Shown: in pieces, positions 1 through 12,132 of the stretch
Position numbering within the stretch: the first letter of the stretch is position 1
How the letters are laid out: each line of letters starts with the position of its first letter
Source: Nageia nagi
Taxonomy: Eukaryota > Pinophyta
Assembly (NCBI GenBank): GCA_050084985.1
Contig: JBITNC010000001.1
Span: 26,474,001 to 26,538,000 of the forward strand
Reading direction: 5' to 3'
DNA length: 64,000 nt
Position numbers and translations under genes: made by a program
The notes under the pieces: generated by a model
The model's database searches: none
The model's input: the letters and a program-made list of their open reading frames with translations, nothing else
Told to the model about the DNA's origin: nothing

Positions 1-265
1 CTGGTGATATCATCATAAGTTTATTATCCATATTCCTATGCATTTATCCTTGCATTTGTGATCCTTTTTCGCTTTCGTTCACATTTGCAGTCTTTCCTCT
101 TTGTGGAAACGAATTTCGATGGTGAATTTTCCTTGTATACGGTTAATAACATGCATCTCTATCCATTGTGCCCTAGTGCATATTCCATGTGAGCGCTTGG
201 GGTAACCATTCCTTTCAGGAGTAAATAAGTAACGTTGTTTCCTCCGAGTCCTGTTGTTCTACACC
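1..265 (-). repeat. Truncated LTR of family H
   Basis: Direct match, in the same orientation, to about 7164-7450 and inverted match to 590-840 (for example tgcatttgtgatc, cttgtatacggttaa-aacatgcatct, catgtgagcgcttgg-gtaacca). It is the same LTR family that forms the left end of the large insertion. It is cut by the window edge and fades around 265, where family-X sequence begins. Confidence 0.6.
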
Positions 266-545
266 TTTTGAGTAGCGGTTGAGGTGAGTGTTTGTGTTGT
301 GAGGTTGCCCTACCCTGAGGCGTCTATAACATCTGCACCTTTGAATCCATCCGGTGGTATTCCGGAACTACATTCGATCTCTTTGTCGGTAGATAGCTTG
401 TGAGAGAGCCCTTCAGTGTGGCATCCACAGATTTGATAGTGTGGTTGTTCTACAGTGGTTTTAGCAACAATATTCATCCTTTCACAACTGTGTACCCTAG
501 TTGGCTCCTTGGAGGCCAACGTTGAGCTCTCTTGGGCTTGATATT
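266..545 (+). repeat. LTR family X, left part (split by the 13.8-kb insertion)
   Basis: The stretch 474-545 (ccctagttggctccttggag and following) matches the reverse complement of 30390-30470. The match continues on the far side of the insertion at 14327 (atctcatcatttatc, gtggcata-ttggatc). The left boundary near 266 is approximate. No TATA or ORF of weight is seen here. Confidence 0.6.
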
Positions 546-971
546 TGTTGGTATGTTTTTCTTTCCTCATCTAAAACATGCACAAGACTTGGAGGAAACA
601 ACGTTACTTGTTTTCGCTTGAAAGGACTGGTTACTGCAAGCGCTCACATGGAATATGGACCCGAGTACAGTGGATAGAGATGCATGTTGTTAATCGTATA
701 CAAGAGAAATTCACCGTTGAAATTTTTTTCCACAAAGAGAAAAGATTGCAAGAGTGAATGAAAGCAAAGAAAGATCACAAATGCAAGGATAAATGGATAG
801 GAATATAGACATAAGCTTATGAGAGTGTCACAGTGATGTAGTGTCGTAGCTGGTCATCTTCAGATTCCTTAAGAAAAATGTATTCACTTATCAAACTTGG
901 AAGCAAATAACAAAGCTCAAGTTGCTACTAGACAAGCAAGAAGTTGTAGGGTTTGTTGTGCCTACACAACA
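546..971 (+). repeat. LTR H at left end of the composite
   Basis: A 426-bp repeat starting TGTTGGTATG and ending in TGTTGTG-CCTA-CACAACA, with target duplication ATATT directly outside. It matches 7043-7472 in inverted orientation. No TATA box is seen inside. It is followed by a run of six C and then T-rich sequence. There is no initiator-Met primer site, unlike elements A-D and G. Confidence 0.65.
954..971. other. 18-bp LTR-end palindrome, copy 1
   Basis: TGTTGTG-CCTA-CACAACA, perfect 7-bp arms with a 4-bp spacer, closing LTR H. The same arms with other spacers occur at 14309-14326 (CAGG) and 54755-54772 (CAAA). Confidence 0.85.
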
Positions 972-1820
972 CCCCCCAATTTTTTTTTTGCATTTTGAGG
1001 ACTCTAAGGAAAACAAATAGGAAATTGCATGAAAGAAATTTGTCAAAGGGAATGCATATCTTTGGGACTAGTTTCGGGAACATGTTTAAACTGCATTGTC
1101 ATGGTAGTCAAGTCAAAATCATGCATTTTTAGGCCTATCGAATGTCTTTTAATGAGTCCTTTTACACCCCTCTCAAACCATGCGACCAACCTCTTCCTAC
1201 GTTTTTCATCTCTTGCATTTCATGTTTAAAGGCACCCTAAAGGACTCCATGTTGTAGGAATCCATTTGCATTTTATGTGCGTCATTTTTGGTCAAAAATG
1301 CAAAGGGAAAGGAGTCATTTTCAGCCTGTTGCATGTTTTGAGGGTGTGCTTTTGCACCCTCTAGAAAAGGTGCGACCAGGGTGAACATCTTCTCACACTT
1401 AGCATTTTTGTCGTTGCATTAAGTTGTCGCATGTTTTTTCATAAGAGTCCTTTTGCACCCTTTGGAAAAGGTGCGACCAAGGTGGAGATTTCTATACTTA
1501 GCATTTTCAAACTTGTTGCATGTTTTTGGATGAGTCCTTTTGCACTCACCAAAAACGGTGGGACCAGAGGAGATTTCATACTTAGCATTTTTTTTTGGAG
1601 CATTAAGGCTGTTGCATGCTATTAGGAGAGTTCTTTTGCACTCGTCCAAGAGGGTGCAACAAAGTGGAGAATACTTAGTCATTTTCTTGGGCATCAAAGC
1701 TTGTCGCATGCTTTTTGAGGTGTCCTTTTGCGCCCATCAGTGAAGGAAAATTGGCTAAGTGTTGGACTTTGTTTGTTGACAAGTGGAAACTCATGCACTT
1801 GGACCTCCTTCCAAACCTAT

Positions 1821-1860
1821 CACGTGGTGACACTTGTCCCAGCCGGAGGGGCTATAAAAA
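1821..1860 (+). promoter_or_regulatory. G-box plus TATA-like site in the copy 1 leader
   Basis: CACGTG at 1821-1826 lies 27 bp upstream of CTATAAAAAGG (TATA at 1853-1860), a normal plant core-promoter spacing pointing toward the unknown ORF at 2651. Functional use is inference. Confidence 0.4.
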
Positions 1861-2243
1861 GGAAGTCAACCCCTTTGTTTCAGTTTGCAAACCTGTCTGG
1901 GGCAGAGCGTGGGAGTAGAGAAGAAAAAGCATTCCTTCCAGGGTGTGCGACCAAGGACCACTTGTATTTTTTTGAAGTATCTTGAGATCTCAGGCGTTGG
2001 GAAGCGTGCCAGGACTCAAGCGCAAGGATTGAGACACATGCTTTTAGCACCCATTCAAAAGGGTGCGACCAAGGGTGAAACTTCAATTTCGTTTGGAATT
2101 TGGCTAAGTGCTTAAGGGCCCAATCGCATGCTTTTCATCACGTCCTTTTGCACCCTTCAAGAGACATGCACCCTTATTCTTGGTCCGCTATTTGACCACT
2201 AGATGAACCAATCGGAAGGTGACACTTGGCAAGTACATGAATC

Positions 2244-2251
2244 TATAAATA
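2244..2251 (+). promoter_or_regulatory. TATA box upstream of unknown ORF copy 1
   Basis: TATAAATA followed by CCCCCATCCC, about 400 bp upstream of the ATG at 2651 and in the same direction. It is a good match to a plant TATA box. A similar site lies upstream of copy 2 (12301-12308, - strand). Confidence 0.45.
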
Positions 2252-2650
2252 CCCCCATCCCATGATCATTTCAATCACTTCATTTCAGAAATACCCTCTT
2301 CCCTAGTCCCGCCATTTCTCATGCATGCTTAGGCACTCATTCCAAAACGTGCGACAAAGAAGAAGGAAGGTTTTTGGGGAACATTACACATCTAGTTAGC
2401 CTTTTTGGCCAAGGCATTTCAGTCCAACCCTTGGAGCTAGTCGCATACTTTCAAAGATGTACTCAAAACACTCATCCTAAACCATGCGCCCAGATTTGAA
2501 GTGAAGAATTTTGTCTTGGAAATTGACTAATTGACCCTAGGCCCAGTCGCATGCTTTTCTAGCTATGCTTTTGCACTCATCCAAAACTGTGTTCCTAGAT
2601 TGGTCAGACATCAGGAGTTGAAAGGGGAAGGAGATAAGTGATATTCTTAC

Positions 2651-5600
2651 ATGGCTTCAAACATCAGAGCACCTCTATTGAGAGCCAGGAAGATTCAAAG
2701 TTAGTTGTTCGAAAGGCATGTGACCAAAAGCCAGATGACTCAGCTTTTGAAGGAAAGCCTGATTGAATTTCAGCAGAAAGAGAAACCAGAGCTCCCTGAA
2801 GCCAAATTCAAGGGGAGACATATCTTCATTGGTGACACAGATTGGGGAAACTTGGACCCTATCCTAAACGTAGCTTCCATGTCCTCCATCAGCAAAGAGG
2901 ACTTATTAGAAGAACTCATCGACACATGCGATTTGTTCAATGCTGCTATGATGCCATTTGCAATACCTTTTCTTGACCTATGCAGTGAAGTTGCTAGGAA
3001 GTGTGAATATGAGAAAAGGGTCTTGCAGGACAGAGAGGGCAACGTGATCATAGACTTTTACCCTGCTAGAGTTGAAGCAGCCTTTGGTTGAAAAAGATAT
3101 GGGGACGATTATACATTGGCTTATTCTGAGGAGTTCTATGATTCCACAGCCCGGCGTGGGGATTACATTCGACCCTGGTTGCTTGAAGAGTATCAAAACC
3201 TTCAAGGGCAGAGATTAATCAGGCATGGAGAGAGGAATTTTTGCCAGTTGTGGCAATATTGATCACTCTCATGTCGAGGTTGACTGGTCAAGAAAATGAT
3301 ATCAAATATAGAAGAGAGTTCACAGGTTTAAGTGCAGCTATCAGTTTGGGGAGACCTATTCGATGGGTTGGGGTAATCAATGATGCCCTGTGCTACCAGT
3401 TAGCCTATTTCGGTTCCTCGAAGAAGTTCTATATGAACTCTTATCTTGTGTACTTGTTGTTGCATGGTAAAGCCAGATCCAAGGAGTTAGCTGATGAAAG
3501 GTACTTGGGGCAAAACACCCTCGTGTGGAGAGCTTACCAAAAGTGGTGGTATCAGAACACGTTCCAGTATTTCTATGAGAGGACCAATTACTGGGAGTAT
3601 GACATCTACAAGGATATCAAAGGGGAGTCTGTTGTGAAGAAGATTTCTGATGCAGCTGCTCAAGCCATCAGTGTACATGCAGATTTCTTTTTGCAAGACG
3701 TTGGCTTTACATATATCAGAGTCTATGGCTCAGAAGAGAAACACCTGCTACAGCCGAGATATGCCAATGACAGGTTCATTCTCATGGAATTTGCCAAACA
3801 ACTCTTTATTCTTGAAGGAGAAGGTCTGGAAGAAGAAGAACACCACCTTAAATTTGCCTATTTCTATATCCAGATATGTGTGCCGGACGTGGGTTGAGGC
3901 AACACATATGAGGGAAGAGCTACAACAGTACAACTTCTTCAGGGAAGCTACTGCTAGGAACTATGATCCTAAGGGGATAATTGTACATTTCTATGACATG
4001 ACTTTCTACAAGCCCATTGTGTTTCCACATAAGTCTTTGGTAATCAAAGAGAAGTATAGGAACGTGCATGATAGAGGGGAAATTGCATGAATAGATGCTC
4101 TTTTGAGCAAGAAACCTTCAAAGACCTCGAACTACCAAGCCCCGATCTAAAGAGGTCCCTCTAAAGATCAAGTCTCTTTCTGCTGCTCACACAATGTCCT
4201 CACCAAGAAAGACACTCTTGCTTCCTGAAGGAAAAAGGCAAGAGGCCCCGAGGGAGCCCATCTTAGGTTCCAGCAAACACAGTGTAATAGAGGCTAATCT
4301 CAAAGACGTTGGTTATCATGCTTTTCCCGCAGATGTGCTGGATGATGTGGTGAATGCACCTTGTGCCATTGGTTCACTCACCAAGGCAATCTCTTCCAGA
4401 TCTGCTCATTCTCCTGGTTCCAGGGAGAAAGTTTCCCCTCTACAACCAAGTTCTAGCTCTAGCCCTAGCTCTGAACGCTCCTCTTTTTCTTCCGATGAAG
4501 AAACCGATGAAGATCCTGATCGTACAATGGAAGATTCTGGAAAAGAATCAGAAAGCCGTAGCGAGAGAGAAGAAGATGATATTGATAATGTTGCGAATAT
4601 GCCTGAGCAAGAGGATGTAGCTGTAGGTGCTTCAGCATGATGAGACGTAAATTGAAACCATCTTGGATGAAAAGATAGTGGATGTTGGTACCTATGATGA
4701 TGACGTCCAGATAGTTGGAGAAAAGTGCACTAGAGAGGTGGTTGCATCTAAATCCTTTCCTGCCAAACATAGGAAGAAGTCACCTTCTTCGCATAAATCC
4801 TCCTCCAAGAGGAGTCATGATAGATCTCCCCAGCTTCCGAATAAAGGATTATCTATAGGCGCTAATGGAGGAGATGAAGAAGACGAAGGAGAGACTAAAG
4901 AACAGAAAAAGAACAGGAGGCAGGAGGAGCATCAAGGCAAAGAAATGGCCGTAGTTCAAACCACTCTAGTGAAGGAGGTCAAGACAATCGATAAAGGAAG
5001 ATTGCTGGTTCAAAGGTTTCCCCCTCGGGCAGCAACTGAACATTTGGATCTTGATCTGGATGCTTGCCTTAGAGCCCTCAGCATGTGTATGGTTCATGAT
5101 GAAGGCATATACTAGGACTTACGTTCTGAAGATGTCGAGGAAGAACTTTCAGATGGGGAGAAGATTCATAGGGTGGACATTTTTTCCTCCACCTCTCAAA
5201 AAGAGATCTCCATTAGCCATTACGACTCTCAGGAGAAGCACCCTCAGAGAGCAGAGGACTATGTCATCGAGACATTCAAGATGCCTGTGAAACTAGGGTT
5301 GACAGCTAGAAAACGCATTGTTGCTCAGAATGCTGCAGTCATTGAGTAGGAAGGCTATGAAGCCAAAAAGGAGGTGAAGAGGTTGAAGAAGGAATTCACG
5401 GCTAGGAGGAAGATCATCAAGGAGTTCCTAAAAATTAGCACCACCCCTTTAGATCTGCAGAAGCAGACTTCCTTCCATGAAGGATGGAAACTGATGGAGT
5501 AGCTTAGGAACGAAGTGATGGAGGCCATCGAGAGATTGTCTTCACAGATTTACAAACTCTTTGCTGAAGGTGTTGAAATTAGGGATCTTAAGACACAACT

Positions 5601-6155
5601 TTCAGCACACCTTAGCTCGTTGGATAGTTATCTTCCCAACGTCTCCTATCTGGAGCACATATATGCCGACAACCCTGAGAAATTGGTCTATTGCCACGAG
5701 TTCACTTATCATCACGATTGGTTGAACCACACACTTGAGAAGTGCAACGCAGTCCTGAAAATCGGAATCCCCTTGAAAAAGGAGTTCGAGGAACAGATGA
5801 GTATCTTTATCAACTCAAGTTCCAAGGGGAGGATAACAACGTTAGGAAGGAGGAGGCGGTATTGGTAGAGGCCCAAAATCTGATTTAGGAGCATCTTGAA
5901 GTTAATGATCTCAACTTGTTGAAGGCAGGACATTCCATCGTCCATGAGAAGCAAATGGTCATCTAGAGATACCAGATGCAGGTTATGTCCAAGAAGATTG
6001 AAGGATACTTCTTGTAGAGTGGCAGTACTATTGGCATGATCTCAAGGGGCATGCAGAAGACTATGGCATTCCTGGAGGAGACCATTGAGTCCTACAGTCT
6101 CACTAGCAAGGAGTGGAACTCCGCCCATATCGAATCAGATCTGGCCTATGTCTGA
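2651..6155 (+). pseudogene. Unknown-ORF protein, copy 1 (broken)
   Basis: I do not recognise this protein. The frame starts with ATG at 2651 and can be followed, across stops and shifts, to TGA at 6153. The N-terminal part is globular: GDTDWGNLDPI near 2830, then ARRGDYIRPWLL, GRPIRWVGVINDALCYQL, and FYMNSYLVYLLLHGK at 3427-3471, ending near KYRNVHDRGEIA at about 4085. The middle is Ser/Glu/Asp-rich (4194-4640), followed by a Lys-rich, possibly nuclear-localising part (4740-5000). The C-terminal third is Glu/Lys-rich and likely coiled coil (5350-6150). Breaks seen: in-frame stops near 2703 and 3089, shifts near 3240 and 3800-3880, and several stops after 4085. It pairs with 8474-12132 and 41131-51143. 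There are no reverse transcriptase, integrase or transposase motifs I can name. It may be an accessory ORF of an LTR element. Confidence 0.7.
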
Positions 6156-7042
6156 TTCACTATGTCAGACTTTATTTCATCTGATTTGGTTGGTGTAGGG
6201 ATGAGATTTTGCTCCCGCCAAATCAAATCTGTCAGACTCATTTATGGCTTTGATCGGTGCAGGGATGAGGTTTTTCTCCCGCCGGTTTAGATGTCAGACT
6301 TTTCAGAATATTTATTGCATATCTGATTTACTGTTTCATAGATTAGATATAGATTAGATGCGTTTTGATGGTGGCATTTATATTTTGTCAGCTTTAAGTG
6401 CCACTTGCATAGTTTTTTGCGATCTGATTTTGTATTGATATGTGTGTTGTGTGTGTGTGCATCATATCAGATTTGATGCCTTTAGGGTAGTACTTCTAGT
6501 GGCCTATTTATACCCCACTCGAGCCATTTAGAAGAGGATTTTGACATGAGTGATTTTTGATATGAGGAATTTATGCATAGGATCTTGACACAATTTTGCA
6601 TGGGACTTCTGCACTTAATAAAAGCATCATATATTGGAGTTCTTGCATCTTTGAGATCCTGGCTATGGGTTTATGTATGTAATCATTTTGTGCCTTTGCA
6701 TATTATAATACTCATATTCCATTGCATAGAGGTTTGCTGCATAAGGGGTTCTATGCATGTATCTTTGTTGAAAATCATTATGAATGTGTCTATCTAGAGG
6801 AATGAAATCTTAAAGTTTATACTATGAGGAATATCATTTGTGGGATTATGCATATTTGAATGATTCTTTCTTTGAGCTGCATATTGAATATTCATGTGAA
6901 AGAGTTTGATCCTTCTTTGCATAGTTTGCATGTAAGAGGATATATTCTGAGGCTTACAACTTGTCTTTATATCATTCGGTTAGGTTATTGCACTCATGCC
7001 CTTATTTCACCTATACTCCCTCCATTAGTCTTCCACAAAGAC
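6156..7042. other. Tail region of copy 1, non-coding
   Basis: No gene is seen. A short motif, ggtg-agggatgaggttttgctcccgcc, occurs twice (about 6190 and 6255). A TATAAATAGG motif on the - strand (6503-6511) sits in gcctatttatacccc. The tail is mirrored, with divergence, by 7473-8473, which belongs to copy 2. A TG-rich run lies at 6440-6460. Confidence 0.6.
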
Positions 7043-7472
7043 CCTACAGCTCCTTGCTCTTGTTTGGTAGTGTTTTGAGCATATTTGCTATTTGCTGCCC
7101 AACTTGATAGTGAGTGCATCAACCTTAATAAATTTGAAGATGACCTGCTGAGACTCTGTATCCCTGGTGATATCTTCATAAGTCTTTTCCTTTGCTCGCA
7201 TTTCCTTGCATCTATCCCTGTGTTTGTCCTTGCATTTGTGATTTTTCTTCGCTTTCATTCACATTTGCATTCTTTCCTCATTTGTGGAAAGGATCTTCGG
7301 TGTGTATTTCCCTTGTATACGGTTAACAACATGCATCTTTGATTGCTGAGCCATCAAGACCATATTCCATGTGAGTGCTTGGGGTAACCAATCTTTTCTG
7401 GTGGAAACAAGTAATGCTGTTTCCTCCAAGTCTTGTGCATGTTTTGGGCAAGGAAAGAAAAACGTACCAACA
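7043..7472 (-). repeat. Inverted LTR H between the two copies
   Basis: Reverse complement match to 546-971: starts (on -) TGTTGGTACG at 7472 and runs to about 7043. It lacks the last ~20 bp with the palindrome. The junction with the copy 1 tail falls in accctac, suggesting a short-homology join. Its orientation makes it the downstream LTR of copy 2 if the ORF strand is the element strand. Confidence 0.6.
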
Positions 7473-8473
7473 GGGTCTATGATGGAAGACTCGATGGGAA
7501 TGAGATGAAGGGAAATGACCATGTGAATACATAAATTCTAGCTGAAGGACATAGAGATAAGTTGTAAGCCACATAATACATTCACTTATGTGCAAACCAT
7601 GCAATGAACAATTTAAATCACTTCAACAAATATTCAACTTTCTTCTCTTAAAACTTGCAGTTTTCAAAAAGAATGCACTTAAGCAGTAAAAACTATTCAA
7701 GCTGGTAAGAAACTCTTACAAAAATAAGATGCATGGTTCCACGAATGACAAACTTCGCAGCATTTGCTTTATAAAACCATTCCAGAAAGAAACAAACTTG
7801 CAAATATACTCAATAATATGAATATGAGCATTCCTTTCTTGATTGCAAAAGAACTCTGAATATGATATTTCAAAATGAATTAGAGATACAACAACAATAT
7901 GGCAGAAATCGTCTATGTAACCACAGTATGCAACAATCGACCATATGCAAAAGTGCCTCCATGCAATAATGATATGCAAAAATGTGTATGGCAAAAGTCC
8001 TCAATGCAATTACCAATATGCAACAATCCTGTTCTAAATGGCCTGAGTGGGGTATAAATAGGCCACTAGAAGTGTTGTCCTAAAGGCTTCAAATCTAATA
8101 CGATGTGCTCACATGCAACACACATACCAATGCAAAATTTGATTGTTTTATAAATAACTATGCAAGTGGTATTTAAAGGTTGACAAAACATAAATGCCAC
8201 TATCCAAAAATGTGTAATCTACCTCTAATCCATGCAAAAATAATTTAGAAATGCTATAAATGTCTAACATCTGAACTGTTAGGAGCAAAACCTCATCCTT
8301 GCACCGATCAGATTCATAAATGAGTCTGACAAATTTGATCTAGTGGGAGCAAAAACTCATCCCTACCCCAATCAAATCAAGTAAATGAAGTCTGAACATA
8401 ATCAAAACCACCAACAATATGCATTTAACAATTGAAAAGACTGTTACAGACAAAATCTGCAAGTGGATCAAAT
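7473..8473. other. Tail region of copy 2, non-coding
   Basis: An inverted and diverged counterpart of 6156-7042, including gtggggtataaataggcc at about 8048-8065 and the repeated gggagcaaaa-ctcatcc motif at 8283-8365. No coding sequence is seen. Confidence 0.6.
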
Positions 8474-11400
8474 CTAGGCCAAATTTGATTCGGCACCTAT
8501 GGAGTTCCACTTTTTGTTGGTGAGATCGTATGACTCTATGGAAATCATACCCCCAATGTTGTTTTTCTGCCTCGATCTGCTTAGACATAGCCTGCATCTG
8601 AAATTTCTAGATGACCATCTAACTCTCGTGATGAATGGGTCTGCCTGCCTTCAATAGGTTGAGATCCTTGACCTCAAGATGCTTCTAAATTAGGTTTTCT
8701 GCTTCTTCCAAGATTGCTTCTTTTCTTTGCATGTTGTTATCTTCCCCTTGGAATTTTAATTGATAAACATATTGATTCATTTGTTCTTCCACTTCCTTTC
8801 TCAAGGGTATTCTTATTTTCAATACTATATGGCACTTGTCCAGTGCATGCTTCAGCCAGTCATGCTAATACATAAACTCATGGCAGAAGACCAATTTTTT
8901 AGGTTTGTTAGCGATGATTTGCTGCAAGTGGGTGATGGTGAGGAGATAACCATCAAGCTTCTCGAGGAGGGATGTTATTTGGGATTTCAACTCCCTAATC
9001 TCAACGCCTTCATAAGGAGGCGATAAACTTGAGAAGCTATGGTTTCCATCATCTGCTTCTTCAAAACATCTTTCATTAATTCCCACCCCACATGGAATGA
9101 AGTTTAAATTCTATAGGAGTAGTACTTATAGTTTGGAATTCCTTTATGATTTTCCTATTGGCTGTGAGTTCCTTTTTGAATCTTCTCACCTCCTTCTTGG
9201 CTTCATAGCCTTCTTGTTCCATGACAACAACATTCTAAGTGACTGTGTTTTTTGGCTGACAGACCTAATTTTGCAAGCATCTTGATAGTCTCAATCATGA
9301 AATCTTCAGGTCTTTGGGATTCTTCTCCTTGGAGTAACAATGGCTAATGGAAATCTCCTTCCTAGAAGTAGAGACAAAGGTATCTACTCTCCTAACTTTT
9401 TCACCATCAGAGAGCTCCTTTTCTTCGTCCTCAAACCTTAGATCTTGATCAATGTCTTCATCATGAGCTGTGCTCATTCTCAAAGCTCTTAGGTAGGCAT
9501 CCAAGTCAAGTTTGGATGTTCGATGGATGGCTTGGGGGAAACCTCTGTACTAGCACTCTTTTTTTATTTTTCTTCTTGACTTCTTTTGTTGGAGTGGATT
9601 GAATGAGGGAAACCTCCTTAACTTGGTGCTCTTCCTGCTTCCTCTTCTTCTTCTGCTCTTCAATCTTATCTTCATCATCCTCATCTCCACCACCACCTCC
9701 TAAAGATATGACTTTTCTACGTGGTTGAGGGGATTTCTCATGGCTGGTTCTTTTCACTAAAGGCGGGGACGACTTCTTCCTATGTTCTGCAGGAGAGGGT
9801 TTGGAAGAAGGTACTTGCTTAGCATATCTCACTCCAACAATATGGACGTCTTCATCACATGTCTCAACATCAATAAACAAATCATCTTCATCAACCGGGA
9901 GAGTATCAATCTCCGTATGATCAAGTGCAGAAGCACCTACAACTACATTCTCTTGATCAGGGTAATCATCATGGGGATCGAGCTCAACATCTTTATCGTC
10001 ATCACCATCATCCTCTTCGTCTTCTTCTTCTTCTTCTTCACCACGACTCTCTTCTTCTTCTCCTTGCCTCTTTGTTTCTTCTTTTGAACCTTCTTTAGCA
10101 TAGCCGGGTTCTTCATCATCTTCTTCATTGGAAGAAGAGGTAGAGGAGTGTTCGGAAGAATTGGAACTTGGTTGCAATGGGGGAACTTTCTCTCTGCATC
10201 CAGGAAGATGAGAGGATCTCTGTGGAGTCTTCCTGATAGGGGATCACTAGCACAAGCATTCTCCAAGGGACATCATGGTAGCCAACATCCCTAGGATCAG
10301 CCACTTGTTGGCCTATCTCTGTTGTGTTGGCAACTACACTACATTTACTTGATTTCATTGAAGCATATTGCCCCAAGGTACCTTGTCTTTTCCCAATGGG
10401 AAGTAAGGATTACTTGACTTGTGGAGGTGCATTGCTAGGAGGAGGAGGTGTCTTGATCCTAAGTAGGACCTCTTTAGGTCGTTCTTTCACAGTTCTAGGT
10501 CTTTGAGGTGTCTTCTTCTCTGTTTGAAAAGGGGCCTTGTTTCTTCACAGAAGAACATCTATCTTTGCTATTTCCCCTTCATTATGCACATTCCTGTATT
10601 TCTCTACATTCCCCAAAGACTTATGCTTATACACTACAGGTTTCTGGAATGCAGTGTTAAAGAAAAGGGAAATAACATCTCTAGGATCATAATTTCTTAC
10701 TGCTGCCTCCTTGTAGAAAACATATTGCTGCAACTCCTTGATACTTTTGGCCTCAACCCAAGTCTGGAAAACATAACTCATAATGGAAATAGGAAAGTTA
10801 ATTGTAGCATCTTTCTTTCTCTATACTCGCTCCTTCAAGAACAACAATTGCCTGGCAAACTCCATGAGGACTAGCCTATTGCTAGAAGATTTGGGCAAGA
10901 GTAGAGGCTACTCTTTGGAGCCATAGACTCTGATGTAAGTGTGGTCAGTGTCGAAAACAAATCGGGCAGTTGAATGAATTCGCTTGGCAATTAGGCAGTT
11001 CCAGTTGAATGCATTTCGGATGCTTTCGAAGAGAAGTTGACTAGCTCTTCTAATGGCTAGATCCAAACCTGGATACAGGGCGGAACTGCAAGTAGAAATT
11101 TGCATGTACACTAATGGCTTGGATGGCTGCATTAGAAATCCTCTTCACCATTGACTCACTTTTGATCTCCTTGTGAATGGCATACTCCCACTCATCATTC
11201 CTCTTGTAGTAATGCCTAAACTTGTTGTGATACCACCACTTAGGGTAAACATTCAACAATGGGATGCCTTTCTTACCCAACTTTCTCTCATTTGCATGCT
11301 CCTTGGATTTGCATTTACCATGTAACAATAGATACACTAAGTAAGAGTTCATATAAAACGTCCTGGAAGAGCCAAAGTAAACTAGCTGGTGGCACAAGGC

Positions 11401-12132
11401 ATCACTGATCACCCTACTCCATCGTATGGCTCTCCCTGAATTGATCATTGCTATGAAACTGATGAACTCTTTCCTATACTTAGTGTCATTCTCCTAGCCT
11501 GTGACTCTGGACAACAAGGTGATCAACTTAAATACTTTTGGGAGGAACTCCTCCCTACAGGCACTAACCAATCTCTAGCTTTGGATACCCTGATAATCTT
11601 CATAAAACCAACATTTGATATAATCCCCAGGTTAGGCAGTAGTATCATGGAACTCCTCTAATTGGGCCAAATTGTAATCATCTCCATATCTTCTCCAATC
11701 AAAAGCAGCTTCAATCCCTTCTAGAGAGAAGTCCATGATCACGTTTCCTTCCGTGTCCAAGAAACCTCTCTTATCATATTTGCAGTGTTTGGATACTTCA
11801 TAGCACAAGTCAGGAGAAGGAACAACAAAAGGCATCATAGTGGCAATGAATAATCCACAAGAGTGGATAATCTCATCTGTAAATCTTCTTCTTTAATAGA
11901 AGCAGTGGATGCTATAGTCTGGATGGGATCAACATTTCCCCAATCTGTATCTCCAACAAAAGTGAATCTCCCCTTGAATTTGGCTTCAAGGAGCTCTAGT
12001 TTTTCTCTTTCTTGAAACTCAATCTGGCTTTCTCTCATAATTCTCTCCATACGATCTTCTGTGATGTCTCTCAAAGAGTTGCTTTTGAATTTTTTTGGAT
12101 TTGGATGGGATGGGCTTTGCCCTAGAACTCAT
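8474..12132 (-). pseudogene. Unknown-ORF protein, copy 2 (broken)
   Basis: Minus-strand homologue of 2651-6155, from ATG at 12132 (MSSRAKPIPSKSKKIQKQL) to TAG at 8474. The same blocks appear in order: GDTDWGNVDPI (about 11930), GRAIRWSRVISDALCHQL, FYMNSYLVYLLLHGK (11314-11358), KYRNVHNEGEIAKID (about 10560-10600). Then come a Ser/Asp/Glu-rich stretch (9960-10170) with long acidic runs, a Lys/Arg-rich part (9540-9720), and a coiled-coil-like C-terminus (8474-9500) with EGVEIRELKSQI and KLVFCHEFMY. Breaks seen: a shift near 12070, a stop near 11838 and others. In the FYMN block every base difference from copy 1 is silent, so the protein was probably selected before both copies decayed. Confidence 0.7.

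Larger units (their letters stand above)
972..2650 (+). repeat. Leader of copy 1: degenerate tandem units with internal hairpins
   Basis: From about 1320 to 2160 a unit of roughly 90-110 bp recurs: (t)cGCATGtttt..., agtCCTTTTGCACCC..., aaGGTGCGACCaagg-tgg, then atacttagcattttc. TTGCACCC and GGTGCGA can pair, so each unit is a potential stem-loop. Later, weaker units run to about 2600. The stretch also holds TATA-like sites at 1853 and 2244. No coding signal is convincing; short frames here are chance openings in repeats. Confidence 0.65.

Noticed and set aside
6440-6460. TG-repeat as a regulatory or satellite feature
   Set aside because: A short microsatellite of a kind common in such DNA; nothing around it gives it meaning.
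9782-10087. A 101-codon + strand frame
   Set aside because: It is the antisense of the acidic Glu/Asp-rich part of copy 2; Phe/Leu-rich low complexity arises from reverse-reading GAA/GAT runs.
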